A stretch of 64,000 nt of DNA from JABDIP01 sp965212545 (GTDB lineage Bacteria; Pseudomonadota; Alphaproteobacteria; DSM-16000; Inquilinaceae): contig CBDBVB010000005.1 in assembly GCA_965212545.1 (NCBI GenBank), positions 94,356 to 158,355 of the forward strand, written 5' to 3'. Positions 43,463-51,935 of this stretch are shown in pieces. The notes below the pieces were generated by a model. That model had not been told where the DNA came from and did not search any database. It saw nothing but the letters and a program-made list of their open reading frames with translations. The position numbers were made by a program, and so were the translations under genes. The number at the start of each line of letters is the position of its first letter. The stretch's first letter is position 1.

Positions 43463-46000
43463 TCAACTAGCCCTGGCGTTGACCATTTCCGTGCCTGCCG
43501 CCGGCCAGATGACACGGTCGGCCGGGAACTCAAGCGTCACGGTCGTTCCCTCGCCCAATACGCTTTCGATGGCCAGGGACCCCTGGTGCAATTCCATCAG
43601 CCGCTCGGACAGCGGCAGACCGAGCCCGGTGCCTTCATGGGTGCGCTGCAGGCTGCTCTCGACCTGGCCGAACAGGCTCAGCGCCCGGGGAACGTCGTCC
43701 TCGGCCATGCCGATCCCCGTATCGGCAATGGCGATGGTCAGCGTGCCGTCCTTCAGCGCCCGGACGGTGACGGCGATGTCGCCACCATCCTTGGAGAATT
43801 TCATCGCGTTCGACAGCAGGTTCAGCAGCACCTGCAGAATAGCCCTGCGATCGCCCTTAAGATTTGGAAGTGCGTCCGGATAGTCGGTGGTGATGGAATG
43901 CCCGCTGCTGGCAACCCGTTCGCGGATCATGCGCAGCGCATCGTCGACCACGGCGTCAACCGTCAACAGTGCTGAACCGATGCGCAGCTCGCCTGCCTCG
44001 ATCTTGGAGACGTCCAGGATATCGGAGATGATGTCGAGCAGATGCTGGCCGCTCGACAGGATGTCGCCCGCGTATTCCTTGTATTGCGGCGTGCCGACCG
44101 GCCCCAGCAGCTCGGTCACCATGGTCTCCGAGAATCCGATGATCGCGTTCAGCGGGGTGCGCAGCTCATGGCTCATATTGGACAGGAATTCGGTCTTACT
44201 GCGATTCGCCGCCTCGGACTCGCGCACCGCCACCTTGAGTTCGGCCTCGCGCTGTTTCAATTCGGTGATGTCGGCATAGACGGCAACTGCGCCGCCTTCC
44301 TTGGTCGGCCGGCGGCTGACCCTGAGACAGGTGCCGTCCTCCAGCACGATCTCACGGTAGGGCTCCGGCGCTTCGTCATCCGTCTCGAACTCGGATAGAT
44401 CGACCCGGTCGGTCGGTACCGGCAGCCGCGCGGCGATCTCATCGAATTTCTCGTTACTCAGCGCCAGATTGCCCTCAGGGTCATATAAGGCGAACCCCTC
44501 GTGTATGCGCCCGATCGCCTCGCGAAGTCGGATTCTCGACTCCTCAGCCGTTTTCTCCGCCCGCTTCTGCTGAGTGATGTCGCGCAGAATGGCGATATGA
44601 ATTGGTTCGTCCTCGACCACCGTCCGGCTGACCGAGACCTGGACGGCGGAACAGGTGCCGTCCGGTCGGGTCCGGCGGATCTCCTGGGGATGGGCATAGA
44701 GCTCGTTCTCAGGGACAAGGCCGCGCCAGGTCCCGCTGGCGACAAGCGCGTAGAAACTTAACCCAAGAACATGCTCGGCCGGGGAACCCAGAACGCCCTC
44801 GGCGGCGCGGTTGAGCGACTTGATCCGCCCGTCGCCGTCGATCGTCACGATGCCGTCGTAGCTGTTGTCCACCACCTGGCGCATGAACGCGCCGGTCCTG
44901 CGCAGGGCGATGCGGTGGGCCAGCAATCTGAGATCGAGCTGGTCTATGCGGCCGATTATCGCCACGGCATAGGTCAGCGCGAGCGCAAGCAGCCATGGTG
45001 TGATGTTCACAACGATCGGTTGGCCCGCCTGGACGGCAAGGCTCGCCAATCCGATCAGCGCCACGCCGCCGGCCACGACAGCCAATCCGAGACGCCAGGA
45101 CCACCGGGAGAACCCCCAGCCGGATGATCCAACGATGGCCAGCGTCACCCCCATGATCAGCCATCCGGGCAAAGGCCGGATGGTCCGCCCCTGGACCAGG
45201 GACTCATAGGCAAGCGCCTGCAATACCGCACCGGGAACGCTGCCATGGATCGGCACCGCCACCTCGTCGCCCAACTCCATGGCCGTGGCGCCGATCAGGA
45301 CACGCTTGCCGGCCACAATGCGCGGATCGAAGCGGCCCAACAGCACATCGACATAGGACAGACGGGTGATCGCCTCCGGCCGTATTCCGTAATCGATGAA
45401 GAAGGGCTCCGCCGAACCGCCCTCCAGCCCGGCCAGCACCGAGAAGAATGTCGGCTGGCGATAGACGCCCAGTTCCTGGGTCGTCGACGCGCGGCGCACC
45501 AGGGCATCTCCGGCGACCATCACGTTGACCGAACCGAGCGCGGCGTGCTGCTCGAACTCCGGCAGGGGGCGGGTCAGAATCAGTTGCTCATTGCCGCCGA
45601 TGCCGCGCATCATCTGCGCGAAGACCGGCAGCAGCACGGGAGTGTCGGCGGCAGCAAGTGCCTCCGCCAGGGCGGCATCCCCCGGCTGGGTCGAGTGCGA
45701 GCTGAAATCGACGTCGAAGGCGACCCTGTCGGCGCCGGCCATGTTGAGCGTGCTCGCGACCTGGGCATGGTAAGTGCGCGGCCAGGGCCAGCCATCCAGG
45801 GCCCGAAGGCTCCGGGCATCGATCTCGACCAGCACAAGATCGTTCGTCACACCGCGCCGCAGCAGCTCGAACCGCATATCGGCGATCTTGCATTCGATGA
45901 AATCGAGAAATCCGAACATATAGGCGAAGCTCACCACGCCGAAGATGGCGAGGTGAGCGAGGACCCTTCGGACCGGGCTATGCAAGGTATCGATGGTCAT
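43463..46000 (-). CDS. CHASE2-PAS-PAS sensor histidine kinase
   Basis: An 845-residue membrane kinase. After a first helix (residues ~14-32) comes an extracytoplasmic CHASE2 domain (LVLVEIDARSLRALDGWPWPRTYHA to GKRVLIGATA, ~40-275), three membrane helices (280-296, 303-323, 329-350), two PAS domains (~370-478 and ~490-580, the second ending VYADITELKQRE), a HisKA domain with phospho-acceptor His611 (NMSHELRTPLNAIIGFSE), and a HATPase domain (LLNLLSNAMKFS, DTGIGM, TGLGLPL). No receiver domain. The neighbouring gene encodes a FecR-domain protein; CHASE2 and FecR proteins often pair, suggesting the FecR protein is the periplasmic signal partner. Confidence 0.92.
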   Translation of the reverse strand: MTIDTLHSPVRRVLAHLAIFGVVSFAYMFGFLDFIECKIADMRFELLRRGVTNDLVLVEIDARSLRALDGWPWPRTYHAQVASTLNMAGADRVAFDVDFSSHSTQPGDAALAEALAAADTPVLLPVFAQMMRGIGGNEQLILTRPLPEFEQHAALGSVNVMVAGDALVRRASTTQELGVYRQPTFFSVLAGLEGGSAEPFFIDYGIRPEAITRLSYVDVLLGRFDPRIVAGKRVLIGATAMELGDEVAVPIHGSVPGAVLQALAYESLVQGRTIRPLPGWLIMGVTLAIVGSSGWGFSRWSWRLGLAVVAGGVALIGLASLAVQAGQPIVVNITPWLLALALTYAVAIIGRIDQLDLRLLAHRIALRRTGAFMRQVVDNSYDGIVTIDGDGRIKSLNRAAEGVLGSPAEHVLGLSFYALVASGTWRGLVPENELYAHPQEIRRTRPDGTCSAVQVSVSRTVVEDEPIHIAILRDITQQKRAEKTAEESRIRLREAIGRIHEGFALYDPEGNLALSNEKFDEIAARLPVPTDRVDLSEFETDDEAPEPYREIVLEDGTCLRVSRRPTKEGGAVAVYADITELKQREAELKVAVRESEAANRSKTEFLSNMSHELRTPLNAIIGFSETMVTELLGPVGTPQYKEYAGDILSSGQHLLDIISDILDVSKIEAGELRIGSALLTVDAVVDDALRMIRERVASSGHSITTDYPDALPNLKGDRRAILQVLLNLLSNAMKFSKDGGDIAVTVRALKDGTLTIAIADTGIGMAEDDVPRALSLFGQVESSLQRTHEGTGLGLPLSERLMELHQGSLAIESVLGEGTTVTLEFPADRVIWPAAGTEMVNARAS

Positions 46001-46038
46001 GTCCGCTCGACGTCAATGGCCGAAGCCATAGCGGTATC

Positions 46039-47181
46039 CTAATTACCGTTACCGTTGCAGTTGCCGTTCCCGTTGCAGTTCCCGTTCCCGTTCCCGTTCC
46101 CGTTCCCGTTCCCGTTCCCGTTCCCGTTCCCGTTCCCGTTCCCGTTCCCGTTCCCGTTCCCGTTCCCGTTCCCGTTCCCGTTCCCGTTCCCGTTCCCGTT
46201 CCCGTTCCCGTTCCCGTTCCCGTTCCCGTTCCCGTTCCCGTTCCCGTTCCCGTTCCCGTTCCCGTTCCCGTCCCTGTCCCTGTCCCTGTTGCTGTTGCTG
46301 TTCCCGTTACTATTGCCGTTACCGCCGTTCCAATTGCTTCTGGTGTTGTTGGTGCCGCTGCTGGAGGGGGCTTTGGCGCCTGGACCGAGCGCCACATCAA
46401 TATCGACTTGGACGCCGGCGGCCGAATTCGAGCGCGCCGTAGCGTTCTGACCGGCCTGAATCTCGGCACTGGCACCGGAGCGCGAGTCTCGCACCTCAAC
46501 GACGCCGTCGCTGACGCTGACCTCGGTGTTGTCGTTCTCGACCGTCACGGTGAACGCGGTGCCTTTGACGACGGTCGTCAGATAGGGCGCGCGGACCTCG
46601 AAGCGGCCCTGGGGCGCGGCGCCGAAGATCTGGCTGACGCCGGTCAGGAAACCCTCCAGGCTCAGCCCCGGTGAGCGGTCCTGCACCTGATAATCGGCGC
46701 TGCCGGAATCCTGGAAGATCTCGACGACATCCGCATCCGCATCGGTCGCTCGCAGTCCAAGCCGGGTTTCCGCCCCGACGGTGATCGCATCCCGGCCATT
46801 GAACAGCAGCGCGCTGCTGTCAGGGCCGGTTTCGATCTGGGAATCGCCGGGTAGCTCCTGCCCCGGGCGAACCGGTGTCCAGGCGATCGACTGCCCGTCA
46901 TCCGCCAGGACATGCGCCTGCCCTTCGACGGCAACGACCTGCCAGAGCTGACCAATGGCTGAGCCCTGTTCCGACGGAAGCTGCGGGCCGCCGGTCGCCA
47001 TCTGAGCCACCTGCGACCGGTCGTACCGGCCATCGGCACCATCGGCCATGACAGTCGCCGAACCCGAAAGAATGATCGCGACGACTGCGGCGAGGCGGAG
47101 CGCCGACTTACCGACGATCGACGCCCTGGCGGCGACATTGCATTCGGCCGTCAGCAAGGATCGTGTCCATGTTCCCAACAT
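46039..47181 (-). CDS. FecR-domain secreted protein with Gly-Asn repeat tail
   Basis: A ~380-residue exported protein. Signal peptide around LRLAAVVAIILSGSATVMA, then a FecR domain (VVAVEGQAHVLADD, PGQELPGDSQIETG, RFEVRAPYLTTVVKGTAFTVTVENDNTEVSVSDGVVEV), a linker, a short RDRDRD stretch, and a tail of more than forty Gly-Asn units with two late Cys-Asn variants. The tail is coded by a hexanucleotide microsatellite. Start options are ATG 47181, 47202 and 47229; I chose 47181. FecR domains here probably sense or bind cell-wall or polysaccharide-linked signals and may feed the adjacent CHASE2 kinase (38-base gap, same strand). Confidence 0.8.
   Translation of the reverse strand: MLGTWTRSLLTAECNVAARASIVGKSALRLAAVVAIILSGSATVMADGADGRYDRSQVAQMATGGPQLPSEQGSAIGQLWQVVAVEGQAHVLADDGQSIAWTPVRPGQELPGDSQIETGPDSSALLFNGRDAITVGAETRLGLRATDADADVVEIFQDSGSADYQVQDRSPGLSLEGFLTGVSQIFGAAPQGRFEVRAPYLTTVVKGTAFTVTVENDNTEVSVSDGVVEVRDSRSGASAEIQAGQNATARSNSAAGVQVDIDVALGPGAKAPSSSGTNNTRSNWNGGNGNSNGNSNSNRDRDRDGNGNGNGNGNGNGNGNGNGNGNGNGNGNGNGNGNGNGNGNGNGNGNGNGNGNGNGNGNGNGNGNCNGNGNCNGNGN
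46081..46266. repeat. Hexanucleotide microsatellite (CCCGTT)31
   Basis: Thirty-one perfect tandem copies of CCCGTT on the plus strand (GGGAAC... reading Gly-Asn on the coding minus strand), flanked by degenerate units on both sides (46050-46080 and 46267-46310). Because the unit is six bases, gain or loss of copies changes the length of the Gly-Asn tail but not the frame. Confidence 0.97.
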
Positions 47182-47214
47182 AATACTATTTCCCAATAAC
47201 ATTTCCCGGCAATA

Positions 47215-47360
47215 GAAAATATACGTCATTGATCGTTATCAACTTAATAAGTCCTGTGGTTAATTTTTGTTTTATGTTTTATTACTAAATAATTGTCGGA
47301 CGTTGCTTGATATCCATTTAGTTTAGTTCGATTGATTTTTATTCTCTCTTTAAGATATTA
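47215..47360. promoter_or_regulatory. AT-rich divergent promoter region
   Basis: About 145 bases between the FecR gene and the next plus-strand gene are markedly AT-rich (runs such as GGTTAATTTTTGTTTTATGTTTTATTACTAAATAATT within 47261-47300), in sharp contrast to the surrounding GC-rich DNA. It must hold promoters for both directions; many TATAAT-like hexamers can be drawn, so no single one is proposed. Such stretches are usual targets of xenogeneic silencers (Ros/MucR, H-NS-like). Confidence 0.5.
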
Positions 47361-47419
47361 CCTGCAGCATGACCCGGCCGGATCACCTCTCGGCCGTACG
47401 ACCGAAACGGAGCGTGTCG

Positions 47420-47875
47420 ATGGATCAGGATGATCGCCGGGAGGCGGGGACACTTTGGCGGGGAACCACGGCCGTCGGCGTGGCCCTGGTGATCGCCGCG
47501 CTATGCCTCGCCGTTGCAACCCTGTGGGACGCCCGAGAGCTCGACAGCACGATCGGCGAGGTGCTGGGCGCTCGCGAGGTGGACACCGCGACGGGCCCGC
47601 GCCCGGAACTTCTGGTCGGCTACCAGACCGCCGGCGGCGACACCATGATGTTCGCCGAGGCGATCGGCACCCTGGCGCCGGAGATCGGCGATATGGTCAC
47701 GGTCTGGTACAGCGACGGCAACCCGCCCCAGGCCATGATCGCCCGTCAGCGCTTCGTCTGGCCAGTCTTGTTGCTGCCGGTCGGGCTGGTGCTGTCGGGT
47801 TTCGGCCTGTGGCTGATGCGCCGGCTGCGCCGCTCCGCCGCGACGGACTGGGAGTCCGAGCTGGAAGACATCTGA
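47420..47875 (+). CDS. DUF3592-like membrane protein
   Basis: A 151-residue protein with two transmembrane helices (TTAVGVALVIAALCLAVATLW and FVWPVLLLPVGLVLSGFGLWLM) around an extracytoplasmic domain with GDMVTVWYSDGNPPQAMI, the typical DUF3592 pattern. The ATG at 47420 is preceded by GGAG. Function unknown. It ends about 100 bases before palindrome 3. Confidence 0.65.
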   Translation: MDQDDRREAGTLWRGTTAVGVALVIAALCLAVATLWDARELDSTIGEVLGAREVDTATGPRPELLVGYQTAGGDTMMFAEAIGTLAPEIGDMVTVWYSDGNPPQAMIARQRFVWPVLLLPVGLVLSGFGLWLMRRLRRSAATDWESELEDI

Positions 47876-47973
47876 CACCGTATCCGCGCGCGCAGCATCC
47901 GCACCGGCCCGCGACGCCGGTAGATGCGTTGGCAGACTGTCCGGAGAATGCCGGCGCTCGGCCGAGTAGCCTT

Positions 47974-48128
47974 ACGCAGCCCCCTCACCCTCCCACGGCT
48001 TCGCCGCGGGTCCCTCCCTCTCCCGCGAGGGGAGAGGGGCGGTTCTTAGCGCCGTGTTCAAACCCCTCTCCCCTTGCGGGAGAGGGAGGGACCCGACGCG
48101 AAGCGTTGGGAGGGTGAGGGGGCTGCGT
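47974..48128. repeat. Palindrome 3: 66-base inverted repeats with covarying side hairpins
   Basis: Left arm 47974-48039 (ACGCAGCCCCCTCACCCTCC...) and right arm 48063-48128 are complementary at 61 of 66 positions, around a 23-base loop. Four of the five differences fall in a small side hairpin within each arm: CGGC-TTC-GCCG (47996-48006) on the left and ACGC-GAA-GCGT (48096-48106) on the right, so pairing within the side hairpins is preserved despite the changes. It lies between the converging DUF3592 gene and mutL and could end transcription from both. CCCTCTCC/GGAGAGGG-rich palindromes of this kind are dispersed repeats in many Alphaproteobacteria. Confidence 0.85.
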
Positions 48129-48148
48129 AGGCTTGATCGGAGATCGCA

Positions 48149-49972
48149 TTAACGCCGGCCGAACAGCCGCTCGATATCCGCCAGGGTCAGTTCCACATAG
48201 GTCGGGCGGCCGTGATTGCACTGCCCGGAATAGGGCGTCGCCTCCATCTGCCGCAGCAGGGCGTTCATCTCCTCCACGGTCAGCCGCCGGCCGGAGCGCA
48301 CACTGCCGTGGCAGGCCAGGGTGGCGCAGACCGCCTCCAGCCGCTCCCGCAGCATCGTTGTCTGGTCCAACGCGGCAAGATCGTCGGCCAGGTCGCGCAC
48401 CAACCCTTGCACATCGGCCTTGCCCAGCATCGCCGGCACCTCGCGGACAACGACCGTGTCGTGGCCGAACGCCTCCAGCACCAGGCCGAGTTCGGCCAGC
48501 TCCCCGGCCCGCTCGACCAGATGGGCCGCGGCGGTGCCGGACAGCTCCACCACCTCGGGCAGCAGCAGACCCTGGCTCCTCACACCACCTTCGGCCAGCG
48601 CCGTCTTCATGCGCTCATAGACCAGCCGCTCATGGGCGGCGTGCTGGTCGACGATGACGATGCCGTCTTCGGTCTGGGCGACGATGTAGTTCTCGTGCAG
48701 CTGGGCCCGGGCGGCGCCAAGCGGATAGTCTCCGGCCGGCAACGCCTCCAGTTCCGGATGTGCAGTGTCGGCGCCCGGTCCGGCCGGATCCTCGGCGCGC
48801 GCCGAGGGCGGCCCGACCGGCGCCTGGTACTGGGTCGCCAGTTCGGCCACCCCATGGGGCAGCGAGGCCGGCCCGTCGCGCCGATAGGAGACATCGACGC
48901 CGGGTTGGGTCACGCCGCTGTGCGCACGGAAGGCACCCAGGGCGGCGACCCCGACACTGGTCGAGGCGCGGTGTCCGGCGGCGGCCAGGGCATGGCGGAT
49001 GGCGCCGACCAAGAGGCCGCGCACCAGGCCGGCATCGCGGAACCGCACCTCGGCCTTGGCCGGGTGCACGTTGACGTCGACCTCCTCGGCCGGCAGGTCC
49101 AGGAACAGTGCCGCCATGGCATGCCGGTCGCGGGAGAGAAAGTCGGAATAGGCGCCGCGCAGGGCGCCCAGAAGCTGCTTGTCGCGCACCGGTCGGCTGT
49201 TGACGAAGAAATACTGCGCCTGGCCGGTGGACCGGTTCAGGGTCGGCAAGGCGGCATGACCGGACAGACGGATGCCCTCGCGCTCGGCCTCGATCGGCAC
49301 CGAATTGTCGGCGAACTCCCGGCCAAGCACGGCCGAGAGCCGAGCCAGCCGGGCATCCAGCAGATCGCCCTGGGCCGCACCCAACCGCACCGGCGTGCGG
49401 CTTTCGTCAGACAGGGTGAACCCGATATCCGGGCAGGCCATGGCGAGGCGTTGAACCACGTCGACCGCCGCAGCGGTCTCGGCCCGCTGGCTCTTGAGGA
49501 ATTTCAGCCGCGCCGGTGTGGCGTAGAACAGATCGCGCAATTCGACCTTGGTGCCGACCTTCAGTGCGGCGGGCACCGGTAGGCCGACAGCACCCCCCTC
49601 CACCGTCAGCGCCCAGGCCTCGTCCGCGCCCTCCGCCCGGCTGGCCAGGGTCAGTCGGCCGACCGCGCCGATCGAGGGCAGCGCCTCGCCGCGGAATCCC
49701 AAGGTGGCGATGTGCACCAGGTCGTCATCGGGCAACTTGGAGGTGGCGTGGCGCTCGACTGCGAGGCACAGGGCCTCGCGGTCCATGCCGCGCCCGTCAT
49801 CGACCACGCCGATATAGCTGCGCCCACCATCCCTGAGGGTCACGCCGATGCGTCTGGCGCCGGCGTCGATGGCGTTCTCCACCAGCTCCTTGACCGCCGC
49901 CGCCGGCCGCTCGACGACCTCGCCGGCGGCAATCTGGTTGACCAGGGTCTGGGGCAGTCGGCGGATGGGCAT
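48149..49972 (-). CDS. mutL: DNA mismatch repair protein MutL (endonuclease type)
   Basis: A 607-residue protein. N-terminal GHKL ATPase: LVNQIAAGEVVERPAA, LVENAIDAGA, DDGRGM, TLGFRGEAL. The C-terminal domain has DQHAAHERLVYE, matching the DQHA(x)2E(x)4E endonuclease signature, plus ACHGSVRSG and CNHGRPT metal-site motifs, so it is the nicking type expected in organisms without MutH. A Pro/Ala-rich linker (~330-410) joins the two. Start ATG 49972 (MPIRRLPQTLVNQIAAGE) is standard. Confidence 0.96.
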   Translation of the reverse strand: MPIRRLPQTLVNQIAAGEVVERPAAAVKELVENAIDAGARRIGVTLRDGGRSYIGVVDDGRGMDREALCLAVERHATSKLPDDDLVHIATLGFRGEALPSIGAVGRLTLASRAEGADEAWALTVEGGAVGLPVPAALKVGTKVELRDLFYATPARLKFLKSQRAETAAAVDVVQRLAMACPDIGFTLSDESRTPVRLGAAQGDLLDARLARLSAVLGREFADNSVPIEAEREGIRLSGHAALPTLNRSTGQAQYFFVNSRPVRDKQLLGALRGAYSDFLSRDRHAMAALFLDLPAEEVDVNVHPAKAEVRFRDAGLVRGLLVGAIRHALAAAGHRASTSVGVAALGAFRAHSGVTQPGVDVSYRRDGPASLPHGVAELATQYQAPVGPPSARAEDPAGPGADTAHPELEALPAGDYPLGAARAQLHENYIVAQTEDGIVIVDQHAAHERLVYERMKTALAEGGVRSQGLLLPEVVELSGTAAAHLVERAGELAELGLVLEAFGHDTVVVREVPAMLGKADVQGLVRDLADDLAALDQTTMLRERLEAVCATLACHGSVRSGRRLTVEEMNALLRQMEATPYSGQCNHGRPTYVELTLADIERLFGRR

Positions 49973-50103
49973 CGGGTCGGCCTATGGCGAAGAACTGGAT
50001 CGTAGGCCCGAAGGCCGGATATGACGAGGCACTGAGTCCTATGCCCGGTTTGCCAATGGCGCCGCCGAGAACCAAGCCATACGAATCATCCAATAGGTTA
50101 TCG

Positions 50104-50127
50104 TCATTCCCGCCTTCGCGGGAATGA
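50104..50127. terminator. REP-like hairpin behind pgi
   Basis: TCATTCCCGC-CTTC-GCGGGAATGA (50104-50127) is a perfect 10-base stem with a 4-base loop, 16 bases past the pgi stop codon and before mutL on the same strand. The TCATTCCCGC core is a widespread dispersed hairpin in proteobacterial genomes and commonly acts as a terminator or 3'-end stabiliser. Confidence 0.7.
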
Positions 50128-50142
50128 GTGAGACGGCCGCCC

Positions 50143-51786
50143 CTATCCCCGGTTCTCTTGAAAGAAGCGCATCAGCCCGACCGTCGAGCTGTCATGGCCT
50201 TCGGACGCGGCGCCCGGCTCCAGCTTGGGCAGGATCTCCTTGGCCAACTGCTTGCCCAGTTCCACGCCCCATTGGTCGTAGCTGTAAATATTCCAGATCA
50301 CGCCCTGGACGAAGATCTTGTGCTCGTAGAGCGCGATCAGCATGCCCAGCGTGTGCGGGTCGAGCTGCTTGACCAGAATGGAATTGGTCGGCCGGTTGCC
50401 GGGGAACACCTTGTGCGGCAGCAGCGCCTCCAGGGCCGCGCCCTCTAGCCCCTGCTGCTCGAGCTCGGCGCGGGCCTCGTCCTCGGTCTTGCCGCGCATC
50501 AGCGCCTCGGTCTGGGCCAGGAAATTGGCCAGCAGGATGCGGTGGTGGTCGCCCAGCGCGTTCTGGCTTTGGCAGGGCGCGATGAAGTCGCAGGGGATGA
50601 GGCGCGTACCCTGATGGATCAGCTGGTAGAAGGCGTGCTGACCGCAGGTGCCGGGCTCGCCGAACACGATCGGGCCGGTCTGGTGGTCGACCGGTTGGTT
50701 GTCTCGGTCCACCGACTTGCCGTTCGATTCCATGTCGGCCTGCTGCAGATAGGCCGGCAGCCGCGCCAGATACTGGTCGTAGGGCAGCACCGCATGGGCA
50801 TGGGCGTCGAAGAAGGCGCCGTACCAGACCCCCAGCAGGGCCAGGATGACCGGCATGTTCTCGTCCAGCGGCGCTTCGCGGAAATGCTCGTCCATGGCGT
50901 GGCCGCCGGCCAGGAACTCCTCGAAGCGGTCCATGCCGATGGCGATCGCCACCGACAGCCCGATTGCCGACCACACCGAATAGCGGCCGCCGACCCAGTC
51001 CCAGAAGCCGAACATGTTGGCCGGATCGATGCCGAACGCCGTGACCTCCGCCTCGTTGGTGGACAGCGCCACGAAATGCTTGGCGATGGCGGCCTCGTTC
51101 GCGCCGCTGTCCAGGAACCAGGCACGGGCGGAGCGGGCGTTGGTCAGGGTCTCCTGGGTTGTGAAGGTCTTCGAGGCGACTATGAACAATGTGGTCTCGG
51201 GATCGAGCGGTTTCAGCGCCTCGCTGACATGGGTGCCGTCGATGTTGGAGACGAAATGCAGCCGGATCTCCGGTTGGCGGTAGGCGGCCAGCGCCTTCGA
51301 CACCATCTCGGGGCCCAAATCGGAGCCGCCAATGCCGATATTGACCACATCGGTGATGCGCTTGCCGGAATGGCCGGTCCAGTCGCCGGACCTCACCGCC
51401 TCGCTGAAGACCCGCATGCGGCCCAGCACGTCGCGCACATCCGACATGACGTCGCGGCCGCCGACCAGCACCGGCCTCAGCGACCGGTTGCGCAGGGCCA
51501 CGTGCAGGACCGAGCGGTTCTCCGTGCGGTTTATCTTCTGGCCCGAGAACATGGCGCTGCGCCAGCCCTGGACGTCCTGCTGCTTCGCCAGGCCGATCAG
51601 CAGGCGCATGGTCTCGCGGCCGATTCGGTTCTTGGAATAGTCCAGCAGCATGTCGCCGACCCTGAGCGAGAACCGGTCGAACCGGTTCGGGTCGTCGTCG
51701 AACATCTCGCGCATATGCTGCCGCCGCGCCTCCTCGGCATGGGCGGCCAGCAGCTTCCAGGCTTCGGATTCGGTCAGCGACGACAT
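50143..51786 (-). CDS. pgi: Glucose-6-phosphate isomerase
   Basis: A 547-residue glycolytic enzyme. Signatures: MLLDYSKNRIG, KINRTENRSVLHVALR, VVNIGIGGSDLGPEMV, FIVASKTFTTQETL, GRYSVWSAIGLS, and the C-terminal HTLGMLIALYEHKIFVQGVIWNIYSYDQWGVELGK. The usually Asn-containing GTNGQHAFYQLIHQGT motif reads GTCGQHAFYQLIHQGT here. Interconverts glucose-6-P and fructose-6-P. ATG 51786 gives the expected N-terminus. Confidence 0.96.
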   Translation of the reverse strand: MSSLTESEAWKLLAAHAEEARRQHMREMFDDDPNRFDRFSLRVGDMLLDYSKNRIGRETMRLLIGLAKQQDVQGWRSAMFSGQKINRTENRSVLHVALRNRSLRPVLVGGRDVMSDVRDVLGRMRVFSEAVRSGDWTGHSGKRITDVVNIGIGGSDLGPEMVSKALAAYRQPEIRLHFVSNIDGTHVSEALKPLDPETTLFIVASKTFTTQETLTNARSARAWFLDSGANEAAIAKHFVALSTNEAEVTAFGIDPANMFGFWDWVGGRYSVWSAIGLSVAIAIGMDRFEEFLAGGHAMDEHFREAPLDENMPVILALLGVWYGAFFDAHAHAVLPYDQYLARLPAYLQQADMESNGKSVDRDNQPVDHQTGPIVFGEPGTCGQHAFYQLIHQGTRLIPCDFIAPCQSQNALGDHHRILLANFLAQTEALMRGKTEDEARAELEQQGLEGAALEALLPHKVFPGNRPTNSILVKQLDPHTLGMLIALYEHKIFVQGVIWNIYSYDQWGVELGKQLAKEILPKLEPGAASEGHDSSTVGLMRFFQENRG

Positions 51787-51935
51787 CGGGAGGGCTCCGT
51801 GCGATCAACGGCTGCGCGGAAGGTATCAGAATGCCGCCATCGTCTCCACGGAGACAGGCATCGCATCACGCGATGCTGCCGCTGCGGTCTGCGTACCCCG
51901 ACCGCCGGCCGGCGGCCGCACGGGCGGACAACTGT

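Noticed and set aside
46081..46266. Tandem repeat considered as a CRISPR array
   Set aside because: The unit is six bases without spacers; it is a coding microsatellite.
46055..46450. Plus-strand frame encoding a long Pro-Phe repeat
   Set aside because: It is only the complement of the Gly-Asn microsatellite and has no signal peptide, domain or ribosome site.
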